In this document: one piece after another, positions 54,419 to 63,071 of the stretch
Layout: each line of letters starts with the position of its first letter
Numbering within the stretch: the stretch's first letter is position 1
Origin: Actinomadura citrea
GTDB taxonomy: Bacteria; Actinomycetota; Actinomycetes; Streptosporangiales; Streptosporangiaceae
Length of the DNA: 64,000 bases
Assembly: GCF_013409045.1 (NCBI RefSeq)
Contig: NZ_JACCBT010000001.1
Span: forward strand, 1,736,001-1,800,000
Direction of reading: 5' to 3'
Made by a program: the position numbers and the translations under genes
Notes under the pieces: model-generated
The model's database searches: none
Seen by the model: the letters and a program-made list of their open reading frames with translations, nothing else
What the model was told of the DNA's origin: nothing

Positions 54419-55132
54419 ATGTACGAGGTCGGGCGGGCCGGAGACTTCGTCTCCCGGCAGATGTGGCGGCACCGGACCCGGGGGTCGCTCTACGCCGCCG
54501 GGGCCGCCACGCTGGCCGTCACGGCCGCGGGAGCCCTACTGGGGGCGCTGCTCCTGGACGCGAGTGCGCTGAGGGCGACCTCTGCGGTCGCCGGGGTGGC
54601 CGCGGCGGCGGGGTGCGGGTACGCGTGGATCCGCGCGACGCGGGCGCTGGGGCAGGCCCGCCGGTCGGCCGTGGGCGCGCGGTCCGAGCGTGAGGTGCGC
54701 GCGGCCGTCCGGCGCACGGAGTCGGTCGCGGCGGCCTACGGGCTCGTGCTCGGCGCCCGGGGCGGCGACTGCGACACGGTCGTCTTCACCCGAGGCTGCG
54801 GGGCCGCGGCCATCGAGGTGAAGACGGGGCACGGCCGGGTCTCCACCGAGGACGGGGCCATGCGGGTCGGCAAGCGCGTGCTGCACGGCGACCCCGTCCG
54901 GCAGGCGGCCAACCAGGCGCGGAGGCTGTCGCGCAAGCTGGGCGGCAGGACGGTCCTCGCGGTCGTGTGCGTGCCGGGGATGCGGAACCGGCCGTTCACC
55001 ACGGCCGCCGGCGTGTGGGTGTGCTCCGCGAAGGACCTGACGGCGGTCCTGGACCGTGCGCCACGCGTCTTCGGCGCGGCGGAGGAGGCACGGGAGAAGA
55101 TGCGGAGCCTCTGGAACGCGACCCCGGCCTGA
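54419..55132 (+). CDS. Membrane NERD-domain (nuclease-related) protein (T4SS-2)
   Basis: 237 aa. Two helices (about 27-47 and 54-72) are followed by a NERD domain: GARSEREVRAAVRR, YGLVLGARGGDCDTVVF, AAIEVKTGHGRV (the D...ExK core of PD-(D/E)XK-like nucleases) and GDPVRQAANQARRL. NERD proteins are predicted nucleases of mobile elements and often plasmid-borne. It could act on DNA at the membrane, standing in for a processing enzyme, although no relaxase-like nicking is implied. A GGGAGA site precedes the ATG. Confidence 0.82.
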   Translation: MYEVGRAGDFVSRQMWRHRTRGSLYAAGAATLAVTAAGALLGALLLDASALRATSAVAGVAAAAGCGYAWIRATRALGQARRSAVGARSEREVRAAVRRTESVAAAYGLVLGARGGDCDTVVFTRGCGAAAIEVKTGHGRVSTEDGAMRVGKRVLHGDPVRQAANQARRLSRKLGGRTVLAVVCVPGMRNRPFTTAAGVWVCSAKDLTAVLDRAPRVFGAAEEAREKMRSLWNATPA

Positions 55133-55181
55133 CCGGCCGGTTCGGGGCGTCGGCCAGGCTCACTGGGCGTGCCGGGGGCGG

Positions 55182-56381
55182 CTAGGGCACGTCCGGCCGC
55201 CACATGAGCGATGCGACGACCAGCAGGACGCTCATGCACGTGATGAAGAAAGTGATGATCGTGGGCATCAGGTCGAAGGCGCCGGGCCGCGGCAGCCGGC
55301 CGGGCAGCATGCGGCGGACCGCGCCTCCGGCTCCGGCGTCCTCCATCGCGTCCGCGTGGACGTCGTCGTTGCCCTCGTCGAAGAACCAGGCGTTTTGCGC
55401 GGGACCGGTGGTGCCGCTCTGGTCGGCGGCCTGCGCCCAGCCCGCGGCCGGCTCCGGTTGGAACGGGCCACCGGCTTCCGGGAAGCCGTGGGGCGCCGCA
55501 CCGGGCGCGTTCACGGGCGCGTAGCCGACACCGGGTGCGGCGGCATGCGGCGTGCTCGCCGGAGCGCCGTAGGGCGCGCCGGGCGGCGTACCCGGCGGCA
55601 CGCCGTGGTTCGGCGGCGCCCCGTGGTTCGGCGGAACGCCCTGGTTGGGCGGGACACTGTGGTTGGGCGGAACACTGTGCTGCGTGTTCGGTGGAACGCC
55701 GTAGTTCGGGGGAGCGCCGTGCTGCGTGTTCGGCGGGATGTTCTGCGGCGGGCTTGGCGGGGCGTTGTGCTGGGCGCTCGGCGGGACGTTCTGCCGGGGG
55801 GCCGGCGGGGCGTTGTGCCGGGAGGCAGGCGCGGTGCTCTGCCGGGGAGTCGGCGGGGCGTTGTGCTTGGGGGTCGGCGGGGCGTTGCGCTGGGAGGCAG
55901 GCGGGGTGCTCTGCCGGGGAGTCGGCGGGGCGTTGCGCTGGGAGGCAGGCGGAGTGTTGTGCCGGGGGGTCGGCGGGGCGTTGCGCTGGGGGGCCGGCGG
56001 GTTCGTCGGCGGGGCGGGCGGGGTGTTCCGTTGCCCGGAGGGAGCGCTGGTGCCGGCGGCGGGCGTGCCGGTGCCGCCGGGCGCGGAGCCGGGAGCGCTC
56101 CAGGTGTCGCCGGTGGCTTCGGAAGGCGCGCCCGGGGCGGCGCTCCAGGAGTCCCAGGTGCCGAGCGAGGCCCAGGGGTCGCCCTGCGAGGGCTTCGGAC
56201 TCTGCGGCGGCTGCTCGGACTCGGGGGCGGCGGGCTCTCCGCCGGCCGCGGGCGGTGCGGCGGCCGGCTCCTCGGCGGCGGCGTCCGCGGTGTCATCGAT
56301 GATGATCCACGCAGACGTCTCTCCGGCGCCCCCGGCCGGTCCCGCGCCGGGGCCGCCCGCGTGCTCCCGTCCGTCGTTCAT
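55182..56381 (-). CDS. Tail-anchored disordered repeat protein coupled to the sigma factor
   Basis: 399 aa. About 360 residues of low-complexity sequence: an acidic N-terminus (AWIIIDDTADAAAEEP), WDSWSA, then Pro/Asn/Gln repeats such as RNAPPTPRQSTPPASQ. A single C-terminal helix follows (about 373-393, FDLMPTIITFFITCMSVLLVVASLMW), leaving four residues outside, so it is tail-anchored. Its ATG overlaps the sigma-factor stop (ATGA), the usual arrangement of a sigma factor and its membrane antagonist. No anti-sigma domain is recognised, so that role is a guess. Confidence 0.75.
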   Translation of the reverse strand: MNDGREHAGGPGAGPAGGAGETSAWIIIDDTADAAAEEPAAAPPAAGGEPAAPESEQPPQSPKPSQGDPWASLGTWDSWSAAPGAPSEATGDTWSAPGSAPGGTGTPAAGTSAPSGQRNTPPAPPTNPPAPQRNAPPTPRHNTPPASQRNAPPTPRQSTPPASQRNAPPTPKHNAPPTPRQSTAPASRHNAPPAPRQNVPPSAQHNAPPSPPQNIPPNTQHGAPPNYGVPPNTQHSVPPNHSVPPNQGVPPNHGAPPNHGVPPGTPPGAPYGAPASTPHAAAPGVGYAPVNAPGAAPHGFPEAGGPFQPEPAAGWAQAADQSGTTGPAQNAWFFDEGNDDVHADAMEDAGAGGAVRRMLPGRLPRPGAFDLMPTIITFFITCMSVLLVVASLMWRPDVP

Positions 56382-57307
56382 CCTGCCCGTCCCTCGATTC
56401 TCCGGGCGCCCTCGGGTGTCTCGACGACGGGCTGGAGCAGCTTGGCCAGCGCCTTCTGCTGGATCTGCCGCACCCCTTCGCGGGACAGCCCGAGCCGTTC
56501 GCCGATGACGCGCAACGCCTGCTCCGGCTCGCCGTCCAGTCCGAACCGGCGCGTCAGTACGTACCGTTCGCGGGGGTCGAGCAACGGCAAGCCGCGGCTG
56601 CTGAGGGCGCGCAGGTCGAAGCGGAGCAGCACCTCGTCCTCGATGCTCGGGGACGCGTCGGGCAGCCGGTCCTCCCACGCGACGTCGTCCTCGCCCGAGC
56701 CGCCCGCGACCGTGTGCAGGCTGTCGAGCCGGGGGGCGTCGAGCACGCGGCGCACCTGGGCCTCGGTCACCCCGGCGCGGCGGGCGATGTCGGCGTGGTC
56801 GACCGGGGCGTCCGGCCCGGCCTCCTCGAGGAACGCCCGCTCGGCCGCCAGGATGGCCGGGCGCTTCTCGAAGTCCCCGGGATTGAGGTTCGGGTGGTCG
56901 GCGTCCCGCACCGCGCGCAGCACCTCCCGCTGGATCGGCTTGAACGCCCAGCTGGCGAAGGGGCCGCGGTTCGGGTCGTAGGAGGCGATCGCCCACAGCA
57001 GGCCGACCTTGCCGGCGCTCTCGAAGTCCTCGATGTGCTCGCTCGACTTCGAGGTGAACATGGTGACGTACCTGCGCACGAGACCGAAGTTCGCGATCAT
57101 GATCTCGAGCGTGAGGTCGTCGAACTCGCGCTCGACCCGCCGCAGCACCAGTTCCGAGAGCATGTCGAGCTCCCCGGTGTCGGCCCGCGCGCGGAGCGCG
57201 CTGAGCCGATCCTGGAGCTCGTGGCGCCTGGCGAAGAGTTCGTCGTTGCGGGTACGGAACTCGTCGGCGGTGGGGCGCTCGCCACGCGCTGGCTGCTCGA
57301 TGTCCAT
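56378..57307 (-). CDS. Sigma-70 family RNA polymerase sigma factor (T4SS-2 locus)
   Basis: 309 aa with regions 2 to 4. Region 2 is about 64-138 (IMIANFGLVRRYV, FESAGKVGLLWAIASYDPNRGPFASWAFKPIQREV). Region 3 is about 145-225 (HADIARRAGVTEAQVRRVL). Region 4 is about 235-295 (DPRERYVLTRRFGLDGEPEQALRVIGERLGLSREGVRQIQQKAL). It lacks the region 1.1 of primary sigma factors and is larger than ECF sigmas, so it is an alternative sigma of the group 2/3 type. ATG 57307 has GGGAG nearby. It is divergent from a NusA-like gene and coupled to a tail-anchored protein, suggesting a private transcription programme for this locus. Confidence 0.92.
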   Translation of the reverse strand: MDIEQPARGERPTADEFRTRNDELFARRHELQDRLSALRARADTGELDMLSELVLRRVEREFDDLTLEIMIANFGLVRRYVTMFTSKSSEHIEDFESAGKVGLLWAIASYDPNRGPFASWAFKPIQREVLRAVRDADHPNLNPGDFEKRPAILAAERAFLEEAGPDAPVDHADIARRAGVTEAQVRRVLDAPRLDSLHTVAGGSGEDDVAWEDRLPDASPSIEDEVLLRFDLRALSSRGLPLLDPRERYVLTRRFGLDGEPEQALRVIGERLGLSREGVRQIQQKALAKLLQPVVETPEGARRIEGRAG

Positions 57308-57774
57308 CCGTCTCCCTCGGCTAGTCGGGAATGCGAGGCTGGAGTTGTAGCTATGCACGTTCGATGCCGAACGGACCGGGAACGGTCGGAACTGAAACAG
57401 ATCGTTGATACGTTCGCAGGCCGTTCGGACGGTCGCGAGGCTCCTGATCGGCCGGTCACGGGGGGCAGGTGGACGGGTCGCGGCGGAAGATCGCAGTTGA
57501 GCGCTTCGCGGGGAGCGGCGCAACTGTCCGGGAAGGGAACGCCGCGACAAGTTCGTTGACGAAAAATTGACCTTCTATGGATCTGCTGTTGCCGCGCTGA
57601 TGGCTGTTTGGTGTAGGCGCGGTGTGTCGGACGAGGGAACGCAGAACCAGTTCGCCGCGTCGGGTTGCGGATCGCGGAACCGACGGACTCTAGAGGTCAG
57701 GGGGTGCGCGCTTAGGCTGCGGTAGGAACAGGCGATGCCACGGGCCTCGTCTGCCAACGAAAGGAAGAGTGACG
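57308..57774. promoter_or_regulatory. Divergent control region between the sigma factor and the NusA-like gene
   Basis: 467 bp with no gene. On the plus strand TTGCGG (57666-57671) and TCTAGA (57690-57695), 18 bases apart, make a plausible promoter with a leader of about 70 bases. A paired motif TTGACG-N5-TTGACC at 57556-57572 has no matching -10 and may be a binding site. The sigma-factor promoter on the minus strand was not resolved. Confidence 0.4.
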
Positions 57775-58551
57775 GTGCAAACGATCCTCAGCGATCTCGG
57801 TCTCGAGTCCCCGCTCGTCGGGACGACGGTGACCGCACACATCAAGTCGAGCGGGCCGGACGGTTTCCGCTGCGCCGTCTATGACGTCGCGACCGGAGAG
57901 GCCCGCGACGCCCTTCTGCCGCGCGCCGACGCGTTCGACCTCCCGGAGGGGGCCGCCCCGCCCGAACTGGCGCCGGGCAGCAAGGTCATCGCGCTGGTCG
58001 TCGGCGTGGCCGCCGGCCCGGACCCGGGCTCCGAGCGGCTCATGCTCTCGGTCACGGCGCCCGAACTGGTCGAACGCCTGCTGGCGGGGTTCGTCGACGA
58101 ACTGCTCAACGGCAAGGTCGTCATCAAGGCCATCGCCCGCGTCGCCGGGACGAAGACGAAGATCGCCGTGGCGCCCACCGTCACGGGCGTCGACGCGCGG
58201 GGAGCCTGCATCGGCCGCGGCGCGAGCCGGCTCAAGGGCGCCCAGAGCCTGCTGAACCACGGCTACGGCAGGGAGCGCCTGGAGATCATCGAGTACGCCA
58301 AGGACCCGGCCGCCTTCCTGGTCAACGCCATGAACCCGGTGCAGGTCACCGACGCGCTCGCCGAGCGCGGGAACGCGATCGTGGCCGTCGAGGAGCACCA
58401 GCTCTCCGGCGGTATCGGTGAGGGCGGCCTGAACGCCCAGCTCGCCGGGCGGCTGACCGGGCACTACGTCCGCGTCGTCAAGACCGGCACCGACCTGCGC
58501 GAGGCGCTCGACCAGCTCGTGGCCGACAAGGCCGCCGCGGAGAAGGCCTGA
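57775..58551 (+). CDS. NusA-like S1-KH-KH protein lacking the RNAP-binding domain
   Basis: 258 aa. An S1-like domain (about 15-95, with ALLPRADAFD and GSERLMLSVTAPELVERLL) is followed by KH1 (about 112-190: KAIARVAGTKTKIAVAPTVTGVDARGACIG then DPAAFLVNAMNPVQV) and KH2 (about 198-240: VAVEEHQLSGGIGEGGLNAQLAGRLTG). These are the landmarks of NusA in NusA order. The roughly 130-residue N-terminal domain that binds RNA polymerase in NusA is missing, and the KH1 loop reads IGRGAS instead of IGPRGQ. GTG 57775 sits seven bases after AAGGAAG; GTG 57769 is possible. Likely a nucleic-acid-binding transcription or antitermination factor. Confidence 0.85.
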   Translation: MQTILSDLGLESPLVGTTVTAHIKSSGPDGFRCAVYDVATGEARDALLPRADAFDLPEGAAPPELAPGSKVIALVVGVAAGPDPGSERLMLSVTAPELVERLLAGFVDELLNGKVVIKAIARVAGTKTKIAVAPTVTGVDARGACIGRGASRLKGAQSLLNHGYGRERLEIIEYAKDPAAFLVNAMNPVQVTDALAERGNAIVAVEEHQLSGGIGEGGLNAQLAGRLTGHYVRVVKTGTDLREALDQLVADKAAAEKA

Positions 58552-58563
58552 GGGAGAGCCACC

Positions 58564-59319
58564 GTGGTTCCGGTGGTCGTGCACGCCCCGGCGGGGGTCC
58601 CGCCCTGCGGCGTAGAGGATCTGAGCGGTCCGGGCGGCGGAACCCTGGACCGGGAGACGCTCGTCGCGGCCGGCCAGGCGCTGACCTGGCGATCGGTCTT
58701 CACCAGCGGCGCGCTCACCGCGATCCCGCTGACGGCCGCGTCCGCGGTGATCATCGGTAACGACGCGGAGACGCCGCCGGAACTGTGGCACGACAGGTTC
58801 ACCCGGGGGTTCGCGCACCGGATGGCGGGCGAGCTCACCATCGCCTCGGTCACCGCGGGGCTGCTCGGGGAGACGGCCATCGGGAACCGGGACGAGGACG
58901 CGAAACTGCTCGGATCGGCGATCGACGGGCTCGCCCGGCTGCTCACCGACCTGGAGGAGACGCGGTCGCCCGGCGAGAAGGCGGACCGGATCGTGGCCGA
59001 CACCGTCCGGACCCATTCCGCCCTGCTGGGCGTGCTCGCCCACCAGCAGGTCTCGGCGCGGGAGCAGGACGACTTCACCGTCCACACCGTGCGTTCGGTC
59101 GCCCGGCACCTGACCCGCTCGGATCTGGAACCGATGCGGACCCGGATCGGGCTGCCGTGGCCGGCCCGCGTGACCAGCGGGGTCGGCGATCACCTGGGGC
59201 TGGCCCGGTGGCGGGCCACCATGCAGTCCGACGGCGACCAGATGTGGTGCCGGCTCGAAGCGCAGAACGTCCTGGTCACCGAGCTGTGGCTGCGGAATCC
59301 TCCGGAGCCGCCGGAATGA
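58564..59319 (+). CDS. Protein of unknown function after the NusA-like gene
   Basis: 251 aa, not recognised. It starts at GTG 58564 behind GAGGGAGAG, 12 bp after the NusA-like stop, so the two are probably co-transcribed. It has a mildly hydrophobic segment (FTSGALTAIPLTAASAVIIG, about 46-65), then helix-rich sequence (ELTIASVTAGLLGETAIGN, DGLARLLTDLEETRS, RTHSALLGVLAHQQVS) and a C-terminal beta part. No catalytic motif. Its last 44 bases overlap the convergent response-regulator gene. Confidence 0.75.
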   Translation: MVPVVVHAPAGVPPCGVEDLSGPGGGTLDRETLVAAGQALTWRSVFTSGALTAIPLTAASAVIIGNDAETPPELWHDRFTRGFAHRMAGELTIASVTAGLLGETAIGNRDEDAKLLGSAIDGLARLLTDLEETRSPGEKADRIVADTVRTHSALLGVLAHQQVSAREQDDFTVHTVRSVARHLTRSDLEPMRTRIGLPWPARVTSGVGDHLGLARWRATMQSDGDQMWCRLEAQNVLVTELWLRNPPEPPE

Positions 59320-59986
59320 GGTACCCAAAGCCCGTCCGGGTCACGATCACGCCGTCGCCGAGCTTGCGGCGCAGCCGGGACACGTGCTCGGCCAGGGTCC
59401 GGGAGACCCCCCGGTCGGTGCCCCACACGTGCAGCATGATCTCTTCCTTCGAGACCGCCCGGCCGCGGTTCACCGCCAGGAACTCCAGGACGGCGTACTC
59501 CATGGGGGCCAGCCGCACCTCCGCTCCCTCCCTGAACACCTGCCGGGCGGTGAAGTCGACCCGGACCGGCGGGATGTCGAGCAGGTCACCGCGGGTCTCG
59601 CCGGCGTGCCGGGCGATGCTTCCCGCGCTGCGCCGCAGCAGTGCCTGGATCCGGGCGATCAGCACCTCCGGGTGGAAGGGCTTGACGACGTAGTCGTCCG
59701 CGCCCAGTCGCAGCCCGAGCGCCTGCTCGTGCGGCTCGGAGCGGGCGGTCAGCAGAATGATCGGCGTGGTGTTCCCCTGGTCGCGCAGCTGGTCGATCAG
59801 GGACAGCCCGTCGATGTCGGGGAGGTTGATGTCCAGCAGTGCGAGGTCGATGTCCCCGCGGCGCAGCGCCAGCCGGGCCAGTTCGCCGTTGGCCACCGAC
59901 TCCACCTGGTAGTGGCGCTTGCGCAGCAGACCGGACACGAGCTTGACGAGACGCGCATCATCATCTACGACCAGGATCCGCGCCAT
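59276..59986 (-). CDS. OmpR/PhoB-family response regulator (orphan)
   Basis: 236 aa. The receiver domain has ILVVDDDARLVKL (acidic pocket), phospho-acceptor Asp in LALLDINLPDIDG, Thr in ILLTARS and Lys in DDYVVKPFH. The C-terminal winged helix has LAPMEYAVLEFLAVNRGRAVSKEEIMLHVWG and VSRLRRKLGDGVIVTRTGFGYLI. No histidine kinase is adjacent. There is no ribosome site; TATCAT ends six bases before the ATG, so a leaderless transcript is likely. It converges with and overlaps the preceding gene by 44 bp. Confidence 0.92.
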   Translation of the reverse strand: MARILVVDDDARLVKLVSGLLRKRHYQVESVANGELARLALRRGDIDLALLDINLPDIDGLSLIDQLRDQGNTTPIILLTARSEPHEQALGLRLGADDYVVKPFHPEVLIARIQALLRRSAGSIARHAGETRGDLLDIPPVRVDFTARQVFREGAEVRLAPMEYAVLEFLAVNRGRAVSKEEIMLHVWGTDRGVSRTLAEHVSRLRRKLGDGVIVTRTGFGYLIPAAPEDSAATAR

Positions 59987-60042
59987 GGCGCCATGATAAC
60001 GGGGGTGCGAGGACCATCCGGAGCGGCAGCGAGCAGGCTGGG

Positions 60043-60993
60043 GTGCCGGTGGGGCGCCGTGTGCTGTACGGCGTGGTCGCGGCCGTCGTCGTCCTGGCCG
60101 TCTTCGGGATGAGCGGCTCACCGTACAACCGCGTCGGTCCCGGCCCGGCGATCGAGGTCGGCCGCCCGGAGGGCGGGTCCTGGTCGGTCATGACGTCCCG
60201 CGTCCAGCGCAGCAACTGGCTCCAGTGGGGAAAGGCCGAGCTCACCGGGGAACACGTGATCCGGGACGCCGGGCGCGGGCGCGGCGGCGGCGGTCCGGCG
60301 CCGGGCGGCGACGCGATGAGCACCGCGCAGACGCACGCCGCGCTGGTCGCCGCCCAGCTGGCCGCCCGCCGGGCGCCCCTGAGCGCCGCCGGCCTCCAGG
60401 TCGGCGCGGTCGGCGGACCGGCCCGGGACGGCGGCCTGCGCCCCGGCGACGTCCTCCTCGCGGCGGGCACGGCCGACCGCCTGATCCCGCTGCGCGCCCC
60501 GGCCGACCTGGAGACGGCGACCGCCGGGCGCGCGACCGTGCACGTCCTCGTCGTCCCGCGCACGTCCGCCGACGCGTGGGGGAGCGCCGAGGTCCGGCGG
60601 ATGCCCGTCGCCCGGCTCGCCGGGACGGAGGCCGGCCCCACCGTCGCGCTCACCGCCTACCCGCTCGGTCCCGTCGAGGGGCCGTCGGCCGGGCTCATCC
60701 TGGCGCTGGCCCGCCTCGACGCGCTCACCCCGGGCGACCTGACCGGCGGGCACCGCGTCGCCGGGACCGGCGCGATCGGACTCGGCGGGGCCGTGACGGG
60801 CGTCGGCGATGTCCCCGAGAAGGTGCGCGCGGCGGTGAAGGCGCGCATGGACGTGTTCTTCGTGCCGGTCTGGCAGCGGTCCGCCGCGGTCGAGGCGGCC
60901 AAGGGCACCGGCCTGCGGATCGTGCCGGTCCGCACGGTGACGGAGGCCGTCGACCGGCTCTGCGCCGACGGAGGCCGCGCTCCGCTCTGCTGA
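60043..60993 (+). CDS. YlbL-like membrane PDZ/Lon-type serine protease
   Basis: 316 aa. An N-terminal helix (LYGVVAAVVVLAVFGMSG, about 8-25) is followed by a signature YNRVGPGPAIEV, a PDZ-like segment (LQVGAVGGPARDGGLRPGDVLLAAGT) and a Lon (S16) proteolytic domain: catalytic Ser in VEGPSAGLILALARLD, and GTGAIGLGGAVTGVGDVPEKVRAAVKA carrying the expected Lys. The family is a membrane-anchored protease processing exported proteins. GTG 60043 has only a weak ribosome site. It is divergent from the response regulator (56-bp spacer). Confidence 0.85.
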   Translation: MPVGRRVLYGVVAAVVVLAVFGMSGSPYNRVGPGPAIEVGRPEGGSWSVMTSRVQRSNWLQWGKAELTGEHVIRDAGRGRGGGGPAPGGDAMSTAQTHAALVAAQLAARRAPLSAAGLQVGAVGGPARDGGLRPGDVLLAAGTADRLIPLRAPADLETATAGRATVHVLVVPRTSADAWGSAEVRRMPVARLAGTEAGPTVALTAYPLGPVEGPSAGLILALARLDALTPGDLTGGHRVAGTGAIGLGGAVTGVGDVPEKVRAAVKARMDVFFVPVWQRSAAVEAAKGTGLRIVPVRTVTEAVDRLCADGGRAPLC

Positions 60994-61005
60994 CGCCCGG
61001 CCCGC

Positions 61006-62334
61006 TCAGGGGCGGCGGAGATGGGGCAGCAGCGCGGCGAGCACGCGCCGGTCCACGACCGGGTCGCCCTCGCCGAGCCAGTCCGCGATCCGTTCGCGGA
61101 CCTGTTCCAGGTCACCGGCGAGCAGGTCGCCGTACTCGGGCTCCGGGAACTTCGCCCGGGACGACCGCACGGGATCGTCCGGAAGCACGGCGACGAACCC
61201 GCGGACCCGCACGCCGCGCGGCACCACCTTGCGGATCTCCTTCACCGCGGCGCCGATGCCGGTGTCGCCGCCGGGGAACGGACGTCCGACGGTCGTGATC
61301 GCGCCCTTGCCCGTCCAGGCGTAGGTCCCGGCGGGCCAGCGGCGGGCCATGACGACGGCGAGCCGGTCGCCCCGCAGCACGACGTGCTCGACATAGTGCA
61401 GGCCCTGCCCCGACGGCTGCGGCGCCGTGAGCGCGTGCACGATCCGGACCCCGTCGAGCCGCACGAGCCTCTCCATCTCGGTGGCGCTCTCCCGCGCCAC
61501 CACCTGGCGCGCGAGGTTGCCGTCGAGCCCCGCCCCGGGCACGTTGAAGATCTGGTAGTCGAGAGAGTCGGGGGCGATCAGCCGGTCCAGCAGGCGGCCC
61601 TTCCGGACGAGGTGCGGCGCCGCGGCCAGACCCGCGGCCCCGGCCGCGAGCCCCGCCAGCGCGGCGCAGAGCGTCCAGAAGCCGTCGCCGTCGGCCTCCG
61701 TCGCGGCGAGCGCGGCGCCGCCGACGAACATCAGCGCGCACACGGCCCAGAGCCAGGACAGGGACCGCAGCGTGGGCTCCAGGGCGACGAGCGGCATCGC
61801 GACCAGCGGGAGGACCAGCAGGAGGAGGAACCCGACCGGGAGCCCGGCGGGCCACAGCACGTACACCGCGGCCAGGAACACCACCGTCCAGACGCCGACG
61901 GCCGCCACCCGGATCCAGTGGGAGCCGAACCGGGGGCGGACGCGCGGGGCGGATGCGGGTGCGGCCGCCTGCGGTTTCGTGAAGGAGGGACCGGGGGGTC
62001 GCGTGCCGGAGGGGCGGCCTGCTCCCGCGCTCTGGTCTCTCCCGCTCTCCGGCCGCGGCGTCGGGCCGGGCTCAGGGGCCGGTTCGGGCTCCGGCCGGGA
62101 GGAGCGAGGAGGCTCGGGCGGCGCCGTCCGGCCGCGAGCGTCGTACGCGGCCCGGGACGCCGGGTCCTTCAGCGTGTCGTAGGCCGTCTTGACCAGCCGG
62201 AACAGCCCGGAGGTGCCGCTGGCGTCGGGATGCACCGCGCGCATCGCCTTGCGGTACGCCCGGGTGATCTCCTCCGGTTCCGCGGTCCGCTCCACGCCGA
62301 GGAGCTCGTAGTAGTCCGGCTCGTCATTCCTCAT
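61006..62334 (-). CDS. DnaJ-domain membrane protein with NERD-like C-terminus
   Basis: 442 aa. An N-terminal J domain (about 6-68) carries the HPD motif in YRKAMRAVHPDASG, so it should stimulate an Hsp70 ATPase. A Pro/Glu linker follows, then four membrane helices (about 145-240). The C-terminal domain (about 250-440) has YQIFNVPGAGLDGNLARQV, VEHVVLRGDRLAVVMARRWPAGTYAW and VRGFVAVLPDD, a pattern I associate with NERD-like domains, but the ExK catalytic pair is not intact. ATG 62334 or 62358 are both possible. It converges on the YlbL-like gene. Confidence 0.8.
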   Translation of the reverse strand: MRNDEPDYYELLGVERTAEPEEITRAYRKAMRAVHPDASGTSGLFRLVKTAYDTLKDPASRAAYDARGRTAPPEPPRSSRPEPEPAPEPGPTPRPESGRDQSAGAGRPSGTRPPGPSFTKPQAAAPASAPRVRPRFGSHWIRVAAVGVWTVVFLAAVYVLWPAGLPVGFLLLLVLPLVAMPLVALEPTLRSLSWLWAVCALMFVGGAALAATEADGDGFWTLCAALAGLAAGAAGLAAAPHLVRKGRLLDRLIAPDSLDYQIFNVPGAGLDGNLARQVVARESATEMERLVRLDGVRIVHALTAPQPSGQGLHYVEHVVLRGDRLAVVMARRWPAGTYAWTGKGAITTVGRPFPGGDTGIGAAVKEIRKVVPRGVRVRGFVAVLPDDPVRSSRAKFPEPEYGDLLAGDLEQVRERIADWLGEGDPVVDRRVLAALLPHLRRP

Positions 62335-62515
62335 GGCATCCCATTCATCGGTCTCCATCCCGACCGTCCGTGGTTCGCGCCCCGCGGCTCGTTCATCCCG
62401 CCGCCTTGTGGGCCGTCCGGCCGACGGCCTCCCGCAGACGGGCTCGCGTGGTCGGGGACGGCGCCGTCCGGACGGTTTCCAGTGAGTCACTACAAACAAG
62501 AAGGGGGCGGTACCG

Positions 62516-63043
62516 ATGACCGATCTCGTTCGGACATCATGTGCCTGTCTGATCCACCGAGAGAAACGGACGGGCGATCCGGAAGTCGACGACGTCGTCA
62601 GGCAGGTGCTCTCGCGCTGCTGGACGATCGTCGGAAACGAACCGCAAGCCTGGTTCTGCACGGTGGGCCAATGGCACAACTTCACCTCTCCGGAATTCGT
62701 GATCTGCGGTCTTCCTCGTCGGGAAGGCCGCGATGCACTCCGGGGGGCCGTCATCGCGATGGAGTACGACCTGCCGAAACTGGGCGAGGTCGACACCGAG
62801 CTGACGTCCCTGAGGATCAAGACCGTCAGGGTCCACGAGAGCTGGTCTGGCTCGCCGCTGCTGCGCACCGCCCGTGCGTTCTACTGCGGCCGGCTGCCCG
62901 AGTACCGCCAGCTCATCTGGGCCGAAGCCGCCGAGGGCTTCCCCGGCGACGAAGGCTTCGACGAGGAACTCGTCGAACGCCAGCCCAACCTGGCCATTCC
63001 ACGGCCGGATCATCCGGAATGCGCCTGGACGGCCCTGCCATAG
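62516..63043 (+). CDS. DUF4262 protein
   Basis: 175 aa. It contains WFCTVGQWHNFTSPEFVICGLPR, the DUF4262 signature (TVG, H, PEF, GLP), and ends with a segment rich in Trp/Glu/Pro (LIWAEAAEGFPGDEGFDEELVERQPNLAIPRPDHP). The family is of unknown function, widespread in actinomycetes. GGGGGCGG precedes the ATG. It is divergent from the DnaJ gene across about 180 bp and closed by an intrinsic terminator. Confidence 0.85.
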   Translation: MTDLVRTSCACLIHREKRTGDPEVDDVVRQVLSRCWTIVGNEPQAWFCTVGQWHNFTSPEFVICGLPRREGRDALRGAVIAMEYDLPKLGEVDTELTSLRIKTVRVHESWSGSPLLRTARAFYCGRLPEYRQLIWAEAAEGFPGDEGFDEELVERQPNLAIPRPDHPECAWTALP

Positions 63044-63071
63044 ACCGGCAGGACCCCGGGCGCCGAGCAAC

